Positions 25,301 through 38,115 of a DNA stretch of 64,000 bases are shown here, one piece after another (position 1 is the first letter of the stretch; the number at the start of each line of letters is the position of its first letter). This stretch comes from Pempheris klunzingeri (taxonomy: Eukaryota; Chordata; Actinopteri; Acropomatiformes; Pempheridae): assembly GCF_042242105.1 (NCBI RefSeq), contig NC_092018.1, positions 26,468,167-26,532,166 on the forward strand, given 5' to 3'. A program made the translations under genes and the position numbers. The notes under the pieces are model-generated. The model had not been told where the DNA came from and did no database searches. It saw only the letters and a program-made list of their open reading frames with translations.

Positions 25301-27760
25301 CTTAACATCATGAAAGGTCCCTGCTATACACAGACTGCAGAACTGCTGCTCATCCACACTTTCAAATCACATAATGAAAGCCTGTTATCTTGTTCATGTT
25401 TTGAACAGAGCCATGCCAAATGAGCGCTTTCATTTACCCAAATGAGAAGACTGAATGATTGTGTGAACGAGTGTTTCATGTCAAGGATATTCTCACATCT
25501 TTGAACTGGGTCATACTGGGAATTTATGTAACATCTAAACATTTGTCTTTATTGACAGGGTATCACTTGAATTCAGCATCTCTGACAGGCGAACAAAAAA
25601 ACCTGGCCTATCATCACTATGTTGAAGCTTTTAAGTTTGCCAATGGATTAAAGAAATACACCCGTGACCTAAGGTTCAGCTCAGAGAAAGTAAGTTTCAC
25701 CAAATGATCCCGTGAAAACGTGTTCATATTTCACTCATGTGAGTAAAAGTAGCAATGCCACGGTGCAACAGTAATACTTTATGTGCTCATCATATGTTTG
25801 ATATGAAAAATCTGCAACCACTCACTATAGCTGCCAGATAAATGTGTTGGAGGAAGAGGTATGATAATACCTCTGAAATATAGAGGGGTAAGAAATTTAA
25901 GAAACACAAAATTGAGTGCTGGTGCCATGTTTGGTACCTTCAGATTGTATCTTGTTGCTGGATATTTCTGTGTGAATGTAAATTCACCATGATTATAACA
26001 TCCAATATTTCTTGTTTTCATGTAGGCCTATTCATTCTGAAAAAGAAATGCAATGTTTGAAACAAATAAGACAGTCTGAGAGGCAAATAAATAGAAGTAG
26101 TGCAAAATCCATCTCTCTGACAGACAATCGGCGACCTGAAATGCAATGATAACTTTGAAATGTTTTTGTTGTGCATGTGTTTTTAAATGCTCTGTGCTTC
26201 TCACAGATGGTCAAGAAATTCACAGAGGACAGCTTTGCCAGCCACATCCGGAGCCTGATCAGCAGCGACAAGACTCACGATGCTCACTATTACAACATCA
26301 CCCCGTATGTGGACAGCTTTGGCACCACGCACGTGTCTGTGCTGGCTGCCGATGGGTCTGCTGTGTCTGTCACCAGCACCATCAACCACATGTCAGTATC
26401 TGAAGGGTTCTGCTTCACAGTGACAAATCGGCCACCAAATGTTATTGTTGGTTTGAAAGCAGGAGGATTACGAAGGTTTAAGAGATTATGGAACAAGTGT
26501 TTCCTTGCAAGGAATTTGAAAAGAAGTCTCTCTTTTCATAAAACTCCAGTAATCACAGTCAAAAAGCTTTCTGCAACAGCGCAGTTAGTATTCAGTGTAT
26601 GTGAGTGTTAGGAGACTGCCTTATGTTTTATTCCTCCTGTATAAAGAGTGCATCAGAATAGGTCAAATTGTTTTTGATGCATTTTCCTCACAGATTTGGC
26701 TCAAAGGTCTTCTCTCCGAGAACTGGAGTCATCCTGAACAACGAGCTGTCCGACTTCTGTGGGAGAGTCGATAACATCTTTAATGGTAATCAGATCTGTG
26801 TGACATACTCTTTGGTATCATTTAACAAGCATGTAATGTAAGTTATACAGGTACAGGCATGGTGCACGTTTATTTAAATCATTATTCAAACCAGGATGGT
26901 GTAGTTGCAGGAGGGGAGGATTGCACACAATACATACAGTATGTGGGCCTATATACTCTTATTCCTAGGGGTCTTACAAAGACGTCCACAGGTACAGTAA
27001 AATACTTTTCCCAAAGATGCTGCGATGGTGTTTACTGCAGGAGACGAGACCTGGTTTACTGTATCTGAGACCTCAGACGTGTCAGTTTAGTGCTGCGTGT
27101 GGAGATCAAAGAAAGATCTTTGTATGACGTAATCTCTTATGACATCCTCTTCTAAGTCAAAGTGGCACAGCTGTCAGTCTGACAGTCTGTCAGTCTGTCA
27201 GTCCACCTTTTTGGCCCACACTGAGATATCTTAATAACTGTTGGACAGATTGCCATGAAGTTGCCATTATTGTTTTTTATGCCTCCATGCTGGTGACAGC
27301 TGTTGTCTGTCCGTATGTCCATATCTCTGTATTCCTATGTCCCATTCTTGTGAATATCTTAGGGATGTTTCAAGGGAAAGGATGAACTGACTATATTTTG
27401 ATTGTCAAAGGTCAGCGTGACCTCACAAAACACCATAACTGGCCATAACTCGAGAATTCATATGATAACTGTAACAGAAATCCGTACAAATGTCTAATAG
27501 AATAAAATGATGAAGTGATGACAGTGTACATCCGAAAGGTCAAAGGTCAATTTCACTGTGACATCTGATGCCCTCATGCTTTTAGGCCATCATTCAACAC
27601 TGTAACTAAGGAGAGATGCTGGTGACACTAACCTTGGGTGCCCGTCTTGAAACTGTGGGGATTGTATAGATATTTTGTGCTGTTGGGTTGAAGATATGTA
27701 TGAAGCATCCATGTTTTAGAATTTGTAGCTTGTTAGCAGCAACATTGTCTACTGTCATGG

Positions 27761-27794
<34 letters not shown>

Positions 27795-28887
27795 CCATGC
27801 TATTATTCATTCAGTATTGGCTGTACTCGCATGGTAAACATTGTACTATGTTAGCATTTAGCTCACACTACTACAGTAAAAGAAGAGTTTCCTGCTCAAC
27901 TGTACTAAAAAGATGGAAAAGCGCTCAGTCCAGCGCTATTTATATAAAATAAATAGTTTGGATTTTCTTTAGTTAACATGGCCCTTTATTGAGAATTGTA
28001 TGTACAATATTCGAAAAGATCCGGTGGTTTTTATGGAGAGGATGAAACATTCATGTAGTTTAGTGTGCTGCTGCTGAACAAAGCTAAAATCACACGTCAG
28101 ACTTGAATAAATGTCCTTCAGCCTCTGATGCTCGCCCGGCATTCACATCATTCAAAGGCGCATCCGTGATTCCATTTATAATCATTTTCTTCTCGTTCTT
28201 CTCACATTGATGGGTCTGAATTACAGCAGTTTGTTCTGTCAGTCAAGGCTTTTGTTGTGTTTGCAGGGGAGCAGCCTCCCTCCTCCATGGCCCCCACTGT
28301 GCTGAAATCCCAGTCGAGGACACTGGTGATTGGATCGACTGGTGGGAGTATGATCACGACTGGGATCGCCTCGGTACGTATCCAGGGCAATCACACTAAG
28401 TGCCATGATGAATTGCTGCAGACTAATGCCCCTCACTGTTGTCATAGCAAGTGCGGTCTTCACGAGTGTCTTCACCGCATCCATAATCTGTTCTGTAATC
28501 ATTACTTTCCGGCACATTACAATGCATTGTTCTGTTTCTCCTCCAGACACTCATGAACCACCTTTGGTTTGGAAAGAGCCTTAAGGAGGCGATCGCTGCT
28601 CCGGTTGTTTTTGTTGACTCTGAAAATGCACTGAAATTTGAATCCAAATTTGATAAGGTAATACACTAAATACATTTACGAGCTAGAATAACACTTTTCA
28701 TTTGTTCCCCTCTGAGCCTCCCCTCCTCTTTGCCTTTCAGGATGTAATAGAGGCTCTGAAAGCAATGGGACACAAACAGGCAACTGCGAAAAATTTCTAC
28801 AATGTGGTCAATGCTGTGGAGAAAGAGGACGGCTGCATCTGTGCCGTGTCCGATGCGAGGAAACTGGGCGAAGCAGCCGGTTACTGA
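22365..28887 (+). CDS. ggt5: gamma-glutamyltransferase 5 (leukotriene-C4 hydrolase type)
   Basis: A type II membrane ectoenzyme that removes gamma-glutamyl groups from glutathione conjugates; in mammals GGT5 converts leukotriene C4 to D4. Twelve coding exons: 22365..22531, 22911..23038, 23139..23234, 24500..24686, 24805..24965, 25170..25316, 25559..25689, 26207..26391, 26694..26785, 28267..28373, 28547..28657 and 28741..28887 (552 aa). An N-terminal anchor ([20 protein letters not shown]) is followed by the GGT fold. Visible key residues are the Arg of INSRETVP, the autoprocessing and nucleophile Thr in [16 protein letters not shown], the Asp of NNELSDF, the SerSer of PPSSMAPT and the GG of GSTGGS. 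The tail GEAAGY and the PPPPAGG motif favour GGT5 over GGT1. An in-frame upstream ATG at 22341 would add eight residues; I prefer 22365 because the anchor then starts near the N-terminus. Teleosts have ggt5a/ggt5b; which one is not resolved. Confidence 0.94.
27171..27203. repeat. CTGTCAGT minisatellite in ggt5 intron 9
   Basis: Four imperfect eight-base units (CTGTCAGT / CTGACAGT). Confidence 0.8.
27213..27260 (-). repeat. interspersed repeat copy (family B) in ggt5 intron 9
   Basis: Read on the minus strand, the block gives CATGGCAATCTGTCCAACAG followed by TTATTAAGATATCTCAG. This resembles the plus-strand block at 55228-55262 and the shorter match at 52696-52738. It is a non-coding dispersed repeat; the full element probably extends toward 27600, where GGTCAAAGGTCA-type sequence occurs. 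Confidence 0.5.
27763..27793. repeat. (CA)n microsatellite in ggt5 intron 9
   Basis: About 15 uninterrupted AC units. Confidence 0.95.
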
Positions 28888-29357
28888 GACCCACAGTCAG
28901 TGACATTGGTTATGCAGGAGGGCCTGAAGGGTGCAGAGACCTTCCTGCTGCCACAAAACCCACCAAAGCAGCAACAGATGGTGTTTGTCCTGCTGGAAAA
29001 TCATAGAACAAGGCACCTGCTCAGCTGAACACTCGCAGTAACATGTAACAGTTAAATGCAGATGCGTTCTCGACAGAAGTGACATGATGGATTTTACTGT
29101 GCCTGACTTCCTGTTACACATGCTCAGCTTGTTTGTGCACATTTTTAGCACCCCCACTCTTTCATTTTGTGCATCTTTCTATTGTTAAACTATAAGCTTT
29201 CATTCATTTTTGTCACATCATACAAGTGACATTATGGTACATTCATGTTAATACACACTCTTAGCAATGGAGTAGTTATTTCACCTTCACTGTATGTGCA
29301 ATTTTAGCACTGTTTATCGAATATGTAGCAAATGAAAGATCTTTTTTGTAATATTCA

Positions 29358-29363
29358 AATAAA
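29358..29363 (+). promoter_or_regulatory. ggt5: poly(A) signal of ggt5 (AATAAA)
   Basis: The first canonical AATAAA after the ggt5 stop codon, about 470 bases downstream in AT-rich sequence with T-rich sequence following. This is the likely 3' end of the transcript, though it was not checked against cDNA. Confidence 0.6.
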
Positions 29364-31824
29364 ATGTTTCCTTTTTACTTACTACTGAATACTATGTTAA
29401 AATATCCACAAGCTGCAAATATGAGAAAAGAGAACAAGCGAGTTAAGAGTTAAATTCATAAATAATGACAAATAAAAGGACAAAAATAGATAAACCCTGT
29501 TTGCAAGCTAGGACAAACAAACAATAATGGCAGGCGCTTTTTTTTTGGCTGCACCGAAGTGACCCTCAGCCGGCAGGTCAGTCCCTTTAACCCGAGGTCA
29601 CTGGCATTGAAATCTGCTCTGTAAATGAATCCCCCTGTGCCATTATGTAATCTGAGCAATCTGCATGACTTCTCTGTGCTGTTTTTCATAAATTATGCCT
29701 CATTTTTGTGCGGGAGCATGCAGCAGCAGGAGGAAGTTAATCAGATCACATAGTGACTCATACACAGGAGAGCAGTTTCCTGGGAAAAACTTTGTGAAGA
29801 AATATGACGCACTTTATGTCTCTACTCAAAGGCCTTCATGGGAAAGGTTTCCAATTCACACAATAAAGCAAAATAAATGGATTGTTTTGCTATTTTCCTC
29901 AAAATCCATGGAAATAAATCATTCCTGAAACGGAAAGGTTAGATAATAAGATCCTTGTGATTTCTGGGGTGGGATCTGTTGCCCTGTCACATGGTATTTA
30001 GACCTCAGGGGGTGTGACAGTCACACTGTGCCCTGACCTTATAGGAGCCACCTGTTGCAAATGCCACATTAGCATGTTTGGCAGCAGGAACAAAAAGTTG
30101 CCAGCAGAGGATCATGGGTAGGGCCTCATGCGATGACCACCCTTCCTTTTCCTGGCAAACGGCAGCAGCTCAGACGTTTTCCTGATAGCACACAGCGGCA
30201 CAGATGATCCGCTGGCTCAGAAACAAGTACAGCACTTCCACAACCAATGCTAAACAGCACGGCCCAAGCTGATTGCTTTTATTACCCTATCTACAGACTA
30301 ATCTGCCTTAATAAATCCTCTGTTTGTTTCTGGGAGCAGCTGCGGGGTTCTGCTCATGACCTAGATGTTTGAAATATTCATAGCACTCTTTTTGTTCTGG
30401 AGATCTCCAAAATAAAACAAATCCAGGCATCACTTCGCAGTTTGGTTCGGTTCTTTTTATTGGCAGTCAGTGTTTGGCATGAGACAAGTACACACAGGCT
30501 ACAAGGAAGAGTTTGACGCTGACGCACAGAACAGAAACTACAAACCAAGTGGGCAGTGCTCTCTATCATTCATATAAATCATTTCACATAAAAGGTGCCC
30601 AAGTGTCATCTACATTTACTGAGCTATTCTCGGTTTCATTGTGTCATCCCATCCTCCCTCTTTGATAACTGATCAAACTTACAGAAAGAGGTCACTGTGC
30701 TCAGTTTAATAGCCATTAAAGTCATTATTATAATTACCAAGTCGGACAAAAGACGAAACACCAAAACAATAACACAAATAATTACAGCAATAATTTGACA
30801 TTTTACGGTTACAAACACATATAACACACACTTAAACATTTATTATATATCTGGTGATGCAAGTATGTTGTTTTCACTGATCTTTCTAACAATCATGAGC
30901 CATTTGGTCATCATTTCACCTTGAAGAGGTTTGCATTCAGCTTCAGCTTGGTAAATATCTCTAGTAATAAACAATGTACACAGAGTATATGCTATGGAGA
31001 AACTGAAATATAAAAAATAGTCCCGTTAAAAAGTGCACTGCAGTGTTTTCGGTCAGTCTAACTTAATCATTATGTGCTACTGTAGACAGACTATAACCTA
31101 TAGATAACAGTCATGGCTGTGTCTCATAACAAACACAGGGCCACCTAAGTACATCAGTAAAATGGAAAAGACAACATAGTTGTAGAGACAAACGGCAGTA
31201 GGACAAGCAGTTTGGGCACTGCTCAGACTCGGTGGCCCATTTTAACAGTTGGCTGTAGTGTCATAAACACATAAGCACTGAAACACTGTGGTGATGACTA
31301 CAACAGCTCAATAATTACAAAGAGGTGAATATCAGCATTTAGGCAAGTACAAAAACAATCAGTGACAGCTACCCATTGTTGAGTCCTACCTGTTGTCTTC
31401 TAAGATTGCTTTGTTCACCAAAAGTGCACAAAAATAGCCCGTGGAAACACAACAGAGCCATGTTTTGTGTCCTCATTTACATCTACACAAGGGCTGCGTG
31501 GGTATTCACAAGTGGACATTTGGAAAGGGGGGGAAAACGCAAAAAGTCTTGACCTAGCAGTTTTGCCGGCGTCACGTGACGGGTCGTCGGCTGTATAGTC
31601 TGTTGAACTTGTGTCATAGCTTTTGTTGAGAGATTAACAGAGAACACACAATGTGGAGCTAGGCCCTGCCTGCCAGAGATAGTCTCAGTCCTGGTAGAGA
31701 ACCCAGAGGGACCCTCTGTTTCCAAACTAACTCGAGTTCCACATCAGCTACCGCCGGGATGCTGCTCCTCCATCCAACCAACTGATCTAAATCTCCTTGG
31801 GACTGGCTCTTCGGCTGCCACTAA

Positions 31825-31879
31825 CAGAGAGAGATAGAGAGATAGAGGGAGAAAGAGAGAGGGAGAGAGGGAGAGGGAA

Positions 31880-31929
<50 letters not shown>
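31825..31929. repeat. (GA)n / GGGAGA low-complexity tract
   Basis: About 105 bases of GA-rich purine repeat on the plus strand, downstream of lrrc75b and probably in its 3' UTR. Short frames that translate it as Ser-Leu repeats are artefacts. Confidence 0.93.
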
Positions 31930-32247
31930 CACCGGTTCATTAACTCTTCCAGCCCCCCTCCAATGAAACCGCACCTTGTTCCCAAGAGCACCATCCACCA
32001 ACACAGTAAGTCCGCCGCCGTGACTGTCACTTCACTGTCATCTTGTGTGGGTTAACTCAGAGATGGTTAGGAATAGCTTGGTAGCCGTGTCGGGACGAGA
32101 AGTACACAATGTGGGCATTGGTCTCCCTCGTGCCTCAAAGGGTGACTGGGCTCGTGGTGTGAGGGCGAAAGGACGAAGGAAGTAACGGAGTGCTGTGGGA
32201 CGACACGTCTACCACAGTTGAAAGAGCCTCAGAGAGAAAATACCCCA

Positions 32248-35200
32248 TCACCTCTCACAGTAGTGGAGGGTGAAGTCTTTGGAGAGCTGCTTCTCCCCTA
32301 AGGCCCACGGCTCCAGGTCGAATTTGTTCCCCATGTCGTCCTCGTCGTCTTCCGCCTCTGCCTCCTCCTCTTCCTCCTCCTCCTCCTCATAGTGGCTGGG
32401 CTCCTCGATGGAAGTCTCCAGGTGGTAGCAGTAGGGCTGGCCCTCTGTGTACTCGTAGATGGTTGGTAAGCTGCTCTTCAGGCTACAGCGCCGGCGCAAC
32501 GCGACTAGCAGCGGCTGGGGCATGGTAAAAATATCCACGTTGTTGCCCAGGTCGATCCAGGCCAGGCTGGAGAACATCTTGGGGTCTTTGAGCATCTCGG
32601 TGAGATCTTTGAGGATAGCCAGGGTGAGGCGGTTACCGTTGAGAGCCAGGGTGCTGAGTTTGGGCAGCGAGGCGAGGAGAGGCAGGAGAAGCCTCAGGTT
32701 CTCGTCCTGGAGCTCAGTGAAGCTGATATCTACTGCGACTACAGTGTCTCTGTTGTTTTGGAGGTAGAAGGCGACTTGACGGACATCACGGGAGGAGAGT
32801 GGGATGCCAGATAGGTCGACTGAGTCACTGGACAGCTTCTTCTGGAGGGTTGTCTTGAGACTGTTGGGGAAAAGGAAGAGAAGTGAGAGTGTGAGATTAC
32901 TTGGATGACTGTTTGGCATGAAAATACGCGACCCAGCTTGAGCTGGAGTATGAAGGATCTTTAAATGTCTCCTCTATCTGTGACTTGGGAACAAGGCCCT
33001 GGTTTTATGTTGTGTTTCCTGTGTTGTACAAAGCAGGGGGTGACTGGGCCGGCATGGAGCGGAAGGCTGACACAGAAACTCCAGCATGGGGATTTACTAG
33101 TGTAAACAGAGGAGCCAAAACATCCGAACGAGCCACCAGCTTTAGCTCAAAGCTCTGACAGCCAGGAGCACAGAGCTCCTTATAGCACGGCGCCAGGACA
33201 GTTTACTACTTAAAAGATAAACTATGATGCACTGTAGAAAAAGATAAAACTTGAATAAAAGATACTTGACTATTATATTCATAAGACAGGAAAGGAGAGA
33301 GATGAACCTTTTGGAAATCCTCTGCTATGGTGAAGTCATTATCTTCATCACAGAAGTTGTGCTGTTTTCTGTCATGTCGTTTGTTGCTGTGTTGTTTCAA
33401 AACCTCATTTATTATGAGGATACAAAACATATGATGAAGCATAAGCATTGTCTTATGCACCACCTCCCCAACTCTTAAACGATCCCCTCAACGTGCTACT
33501 TTTATGATGGAAAATGGTTCTAAGTCTCTAATCCCATTTAAAATACACATTGAAAGACAACCAGGCAACAGTTTATAACGCGGTACAATGCACATGCTTA
33601 GGTAATGCTAAATTCATGAGTTAATGCATGATGATGAATTAATGCACAATGTATCACGAATTCCCGTTGCTCGCCATAAATAAAAGCTCAAATCACCTTG
33701 ACTTTATGTGATTAGTCAACACTTGATGGAGGATTAGGGATTAAGCAGTGCCAAATCACATTTTCTTCATACATGACTTTAAATGGCATCAGATGAGTTC
33801 AGTTATATAGAAAAGTAAATTTCAGGCCAATGAATTTGATTTAAAACAAAAAAAATGTTATCATTACATCAATTTCAAAGAAGAGGAGTGTTGCAAGGAA
33901 GCTGTGTGTCGGAGCTAAAACATTTATCAGAACGCCGTTACTAACTTGTCTTTCTGTTGATAAGCGGCTAATACAGCAACATGTTTGCATCTGTCTACCA
34001 GTTTGACAGCTTCATATGTCTACAGAGCAGAAGTGTACTGTTCTGCTTTCAGACAGTCTGATCAGATGCATGGGTCTGAAATGCTATTCACTCTGTAATT
34101 GGATTCCAGATAATTTCGTAGCATATAAATCAATGCATTAAGTATCATCAGCTGATGACCAATTATCGTCAATGGATCATATTGTGACTTCATCATTTGC
34201 TGATGTGAACAAAAGGAATTCATGCAACCTCATCATGACTTATGCATTAGTTAAACATACATTTTACACTATAAAAAAGTGTTATTGTTTGTGTGTTATG
34301 TATTTTTAAGCAGATTTAGAGACACATTATTTGAATAACACATTCAGAGGATTATGTAGTTGAAATTTTTGGCTGCTTTCTAGTTGAATCTGGGCGATTC
34401 GTTGTATTTCACATCTTATATTGAGGTCATGTATCAAGTGAATGTCAGTCACTGTAGGAAGCTTTATTTATTGTGTGACTGTGGGGTATTCTGTGTAGGA
34501 TATCCGTCTGTTTTGGTGCACAGATTCACAGCACAAGCCTCTGAAAACCATAAAGCCCTTTCAGGATACTGTGTTATACAAGCAGGATTTGAGGCTGAAT
34601 CTAAACCCAAGTTATACTCTGATACTTTTCTGTAGCATTAACTGTCACTTTCCACTGTAGCTGAAAATAATTGTGCATTATTTACACACTCCCTTGCCTT
34701 TTTGTTTCTAGTCACTCCCATTTACCGGTGCCCATTTTCCCCCCTCAGGATGTGGTGTGCTTTACTTGAACTGTTACTGAAGTGGCCTGTAACGCTGATT
34801 CGGTGTCAGAGTGAATTATAACATCCTCCGGCACCCACTGACTTACTGTGACATCCACTGCAGTACCTGTCACTTATGATGCTTTAAAGTGTTTTTTGGT
34901 CATATTGGACATGGACGTACCCTGAGCAGCACTTACTGCTTCATGTGAGAAGCGGGTGATGGGTTGATTGGCAGAAACGTCATGAATCAATGCATTTGTA
35001 CTTTTTTTCACAACATAAAAAAAGGAGAATAAAACCCACTCATGAAGCCAGCGTTAGAGCACAAAATCTACCAGATGAAGACATTTGTCAAGGCTGCTGT
35101 GTCTTCATCAAAGACTTGTGTGCCACACCCCCCCCCCCCTCTCTATTGTTGGGGCTTTGCAACCTTTTGTATGACAGAAACCTCATCTTCTCCAGAGGCA

Positions 35201-38076
35201 CAAAAGTCCTAATGGCCGCCGCCTGGCAGAGGCTCCCCTGCAGGTGTGAACAGGTTTTGATCATACAACTCCTTCTTTGTCTGCTTTTAATCAGACAGAT
35301 TCATCATCTTGAGCTCAGGAAGCATGAAAAATAGATGTCTGAGGCGTCCTCTCCTGATGCCTCTTTCATCCCTTCTCCAGATTAATCTAGAAGACGAGGG
35401 TGTCACTAATAACCTCTAGCCGTCCGTCCGCGTTCTACTTACGCTGACGGCAGGCTTCAGTGACAAAAGCAGTGTATAGGTAAGCGATTAAAAGAGGCTG
35501 GAAAAGAAATAATTCAGAGGCGGGGTGTTTTTGAGTACGAATCTGATCCCATTCAATATGTCGCTAAGTAGACATACTGCACCGCAGGCAGGGAGAAAAT
35601 AATCCCTCCGTGCACCACACTAGCTGCTGAATTGAAGCCAGTAATAATACAAAAGGCATTAACATTTTAGTAATAGTGGATGCTCACCAATCTAAACGCA
35701 CAATCAAGTAATTTAATAAATAGCCATTATAGAATTAAGCAATCAATTAAATTTACAATGTATAATGGAGCTGTCTATTAAGTATTGCCGCTTAAACTAT
35801 GAGGAAGCAGAGTGCGGCTCTTGTCTCCGTGTGGCTCATCAGTCTCCTGGTGTCATTGATTTAATATAATGAGGCAGCATTTAAATTCAGTTAGCGTAAA
35901 TCAAATCACTCTAATGATTTATCAACATAGATACTAGCTGATGCTCACTGAGATGAGGCCGAATGCTATTTAAGAAGAATGACAAAAGAGCGCTTTTTGA
36001 ATTTGCAGTTAACATGCACCTGTTAACAAGTGGGTAGATAACAACAGCTGTCATAACAATCCCTTTTTATTTCAACTTGAAGTGAGGATTTTCCACGAGC
36101 GTATGTGCTTCTTGCACTCCCCTCGGCTATTATTGCATTGCTCATGCTGTCCTGTTTTTTTGCAGAGTCATTTACGGTAAAGCTTTGCTCTATTATTCAT
36201 TTCAGCCCCCTGATGGCCGAAGCCAGACTGCACAGAGAGACTCGAGATGAGCCGTCTGACCACATCTGCTCCCTGATATTTCACTTATATTTTCAAATGG
36301 TTTTCTGCCGTATGATATATGCAATATGTGGAGAAGAATCTCACACACACGCGGTCACACCACTGCATTGTCCTTTACGGAACCTCTCAGTTAACAATCC
36401 ATATCGATACAGACAGCTCCTGCACACAAATATCACCTCCATACCTTTTCGCTTTTGTGTTCAAAAAGACAACCCCAGGAGCTGCTCTGACCATTTTGTC
36501 CCTTCTGTAAGAACTGTATGTCATTCTGGATGATCCTGGCATCGAACTGGAGCTGAAGCAATCAGTAAAAATGACTGATGGGCCTCTGAGGAAGCTTTAA
36601 TGTGTGCGGTATGCTACAATGCACAATGTACAGGAATAGTAGTGAATGAGAGAGCAGATGAAAAAAACATTTTACGATGCAGTGAAGACAAGTGATGTGG
36701 AAACAAAACAGGCAGCAGCCGCTAAATGGTAGTTTAGCTTATTTCGTTTCTGAGCTTTAAGGTGACAAAGCAACGTGGTAATTATGAGCTCAAATATGGG
36801 CGATGGAACAGGAAGATAGCGGCGTGAAAACTGAAGAGAGGAAAAAAAAAAAAAGTCGCAAAAGTGTTGGCAATTTCTACGCTCACATGAAATTACCCCT
36901 TGAGGTGGGAGCGCCTTGGCAGCGTTTCTGGGTCACTGCTTTCATCAAGCTTATTGTCAAGCTCTTTCATAACATGTGAAAAAAACGAAAAAAGAAACCA
37001 ATTCTAATGAAACCCAAATAAACTAGTTAGATAGATTAACAGGATTAGTGCGATTCGGACATTAATTCAGTGTGGCATTTCAGCCAGAAATGCGTGTACA
37101 GTATTTAGAGCGACCAGTGTGCAGTGTTAATGCTGGATAATGAAGGGCTGATTAGTCCAGTGGCATTAAAACGGACTGAGCTGCTTCTGTTTCTTTCGAG
37201 TGCAGAGAAACCTCGCAGAGGTGAGATTGTTGCATTTTTGCACGGATGAGAGCGGTCTGCCGGCAGCCCAACAAAGATAGGAAAAAAAAAATCCACCCTA
37301 AAATGATAATTATAACATGCTTTTCTTGTTAATGTGGACAGTTCCAGATCCTTATTTGATAAAGGAATAGTGCAACATTTTGAGGAAATATTATTAATTG
37401 CTATTTTGCCGAGAGTTAGAAGAGAAGATCAATACCCAATATTCTCATGTCTGTGCACTATGTGTGAAGCCACACTCAGGAGACTGTTAGCTTAGCTTAG
37501 GATAAAGACTGAAAACAGGGGCAAATCGCTCTCCTGACTCTGTCTGAGAGCAGAAAATCTGTCTACCAGTAAAGCTCCAAAACCCACATATAACACATGT
37601 GTAGGCCTACAGGCAGAGTGGTGTTGAACTCGTCGAAAAGGCAAATAACATAGTTCTCAAAAAATCGAACTGTTTCTTTAACACAGCCCCTGAATCTTCC
37701 CGGCTCCATAGGAATACGCTGCTATACAACACAATACAATGACATACACTGCACTACACCCTGAGCCGAGCTGCTCTCTTTCATAACAATAAATGGGAAA
37801 CTAACGGCTCACCCAGGGACTGTTTCTGTCAGAATTTAAATTATTACACAGCAGCTTTTATAAAAGTGCTAAACCAGAAATGGAGCTTGTGAGGTGAATC
37901 TCCTGTTCACAGTGAGCGGCAGACTGGTCCTGTCTCGGCTCTTTCTAGCCTTGACAGGCAACGGCAGGGGGAAGCTGTCGGAGCTCTCGGCATTTACACT
38001 ACTAATATTCTGTTTTAGGGTGGATTTCTGTTTTAATGATTCATGTTGCTCCTGCTGTCTCAGCCAGTGTCAGACC

Positions 38077-38115
<39 letters not shown>

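Larger units (their letters stand above)
28888..32247. other. convergent intergenic region between ggt5 and lrrc75b
   Basis: The left part is ggt5 3' UTR up to about 29380. The right part is probably lrrc75b 3' UTR read leftward. A reversed AATAAA-type signal (TTTTTATT on the plus strand) near 30457 is one candidate end, which would make the 3' UTR about 1.8 kb. No coding exon was seen. It includes a long GA tract. Confidence 0.5.

Noticed and set aside
31744-32030. Minus-strand ORFs of Ser-Leu repeats
   Set aside because: Translation of the GA tract.
32459-32767. 102-aa plus-strand ORF
   Set aside because: Antisense of the lrrc75b LRR exon.
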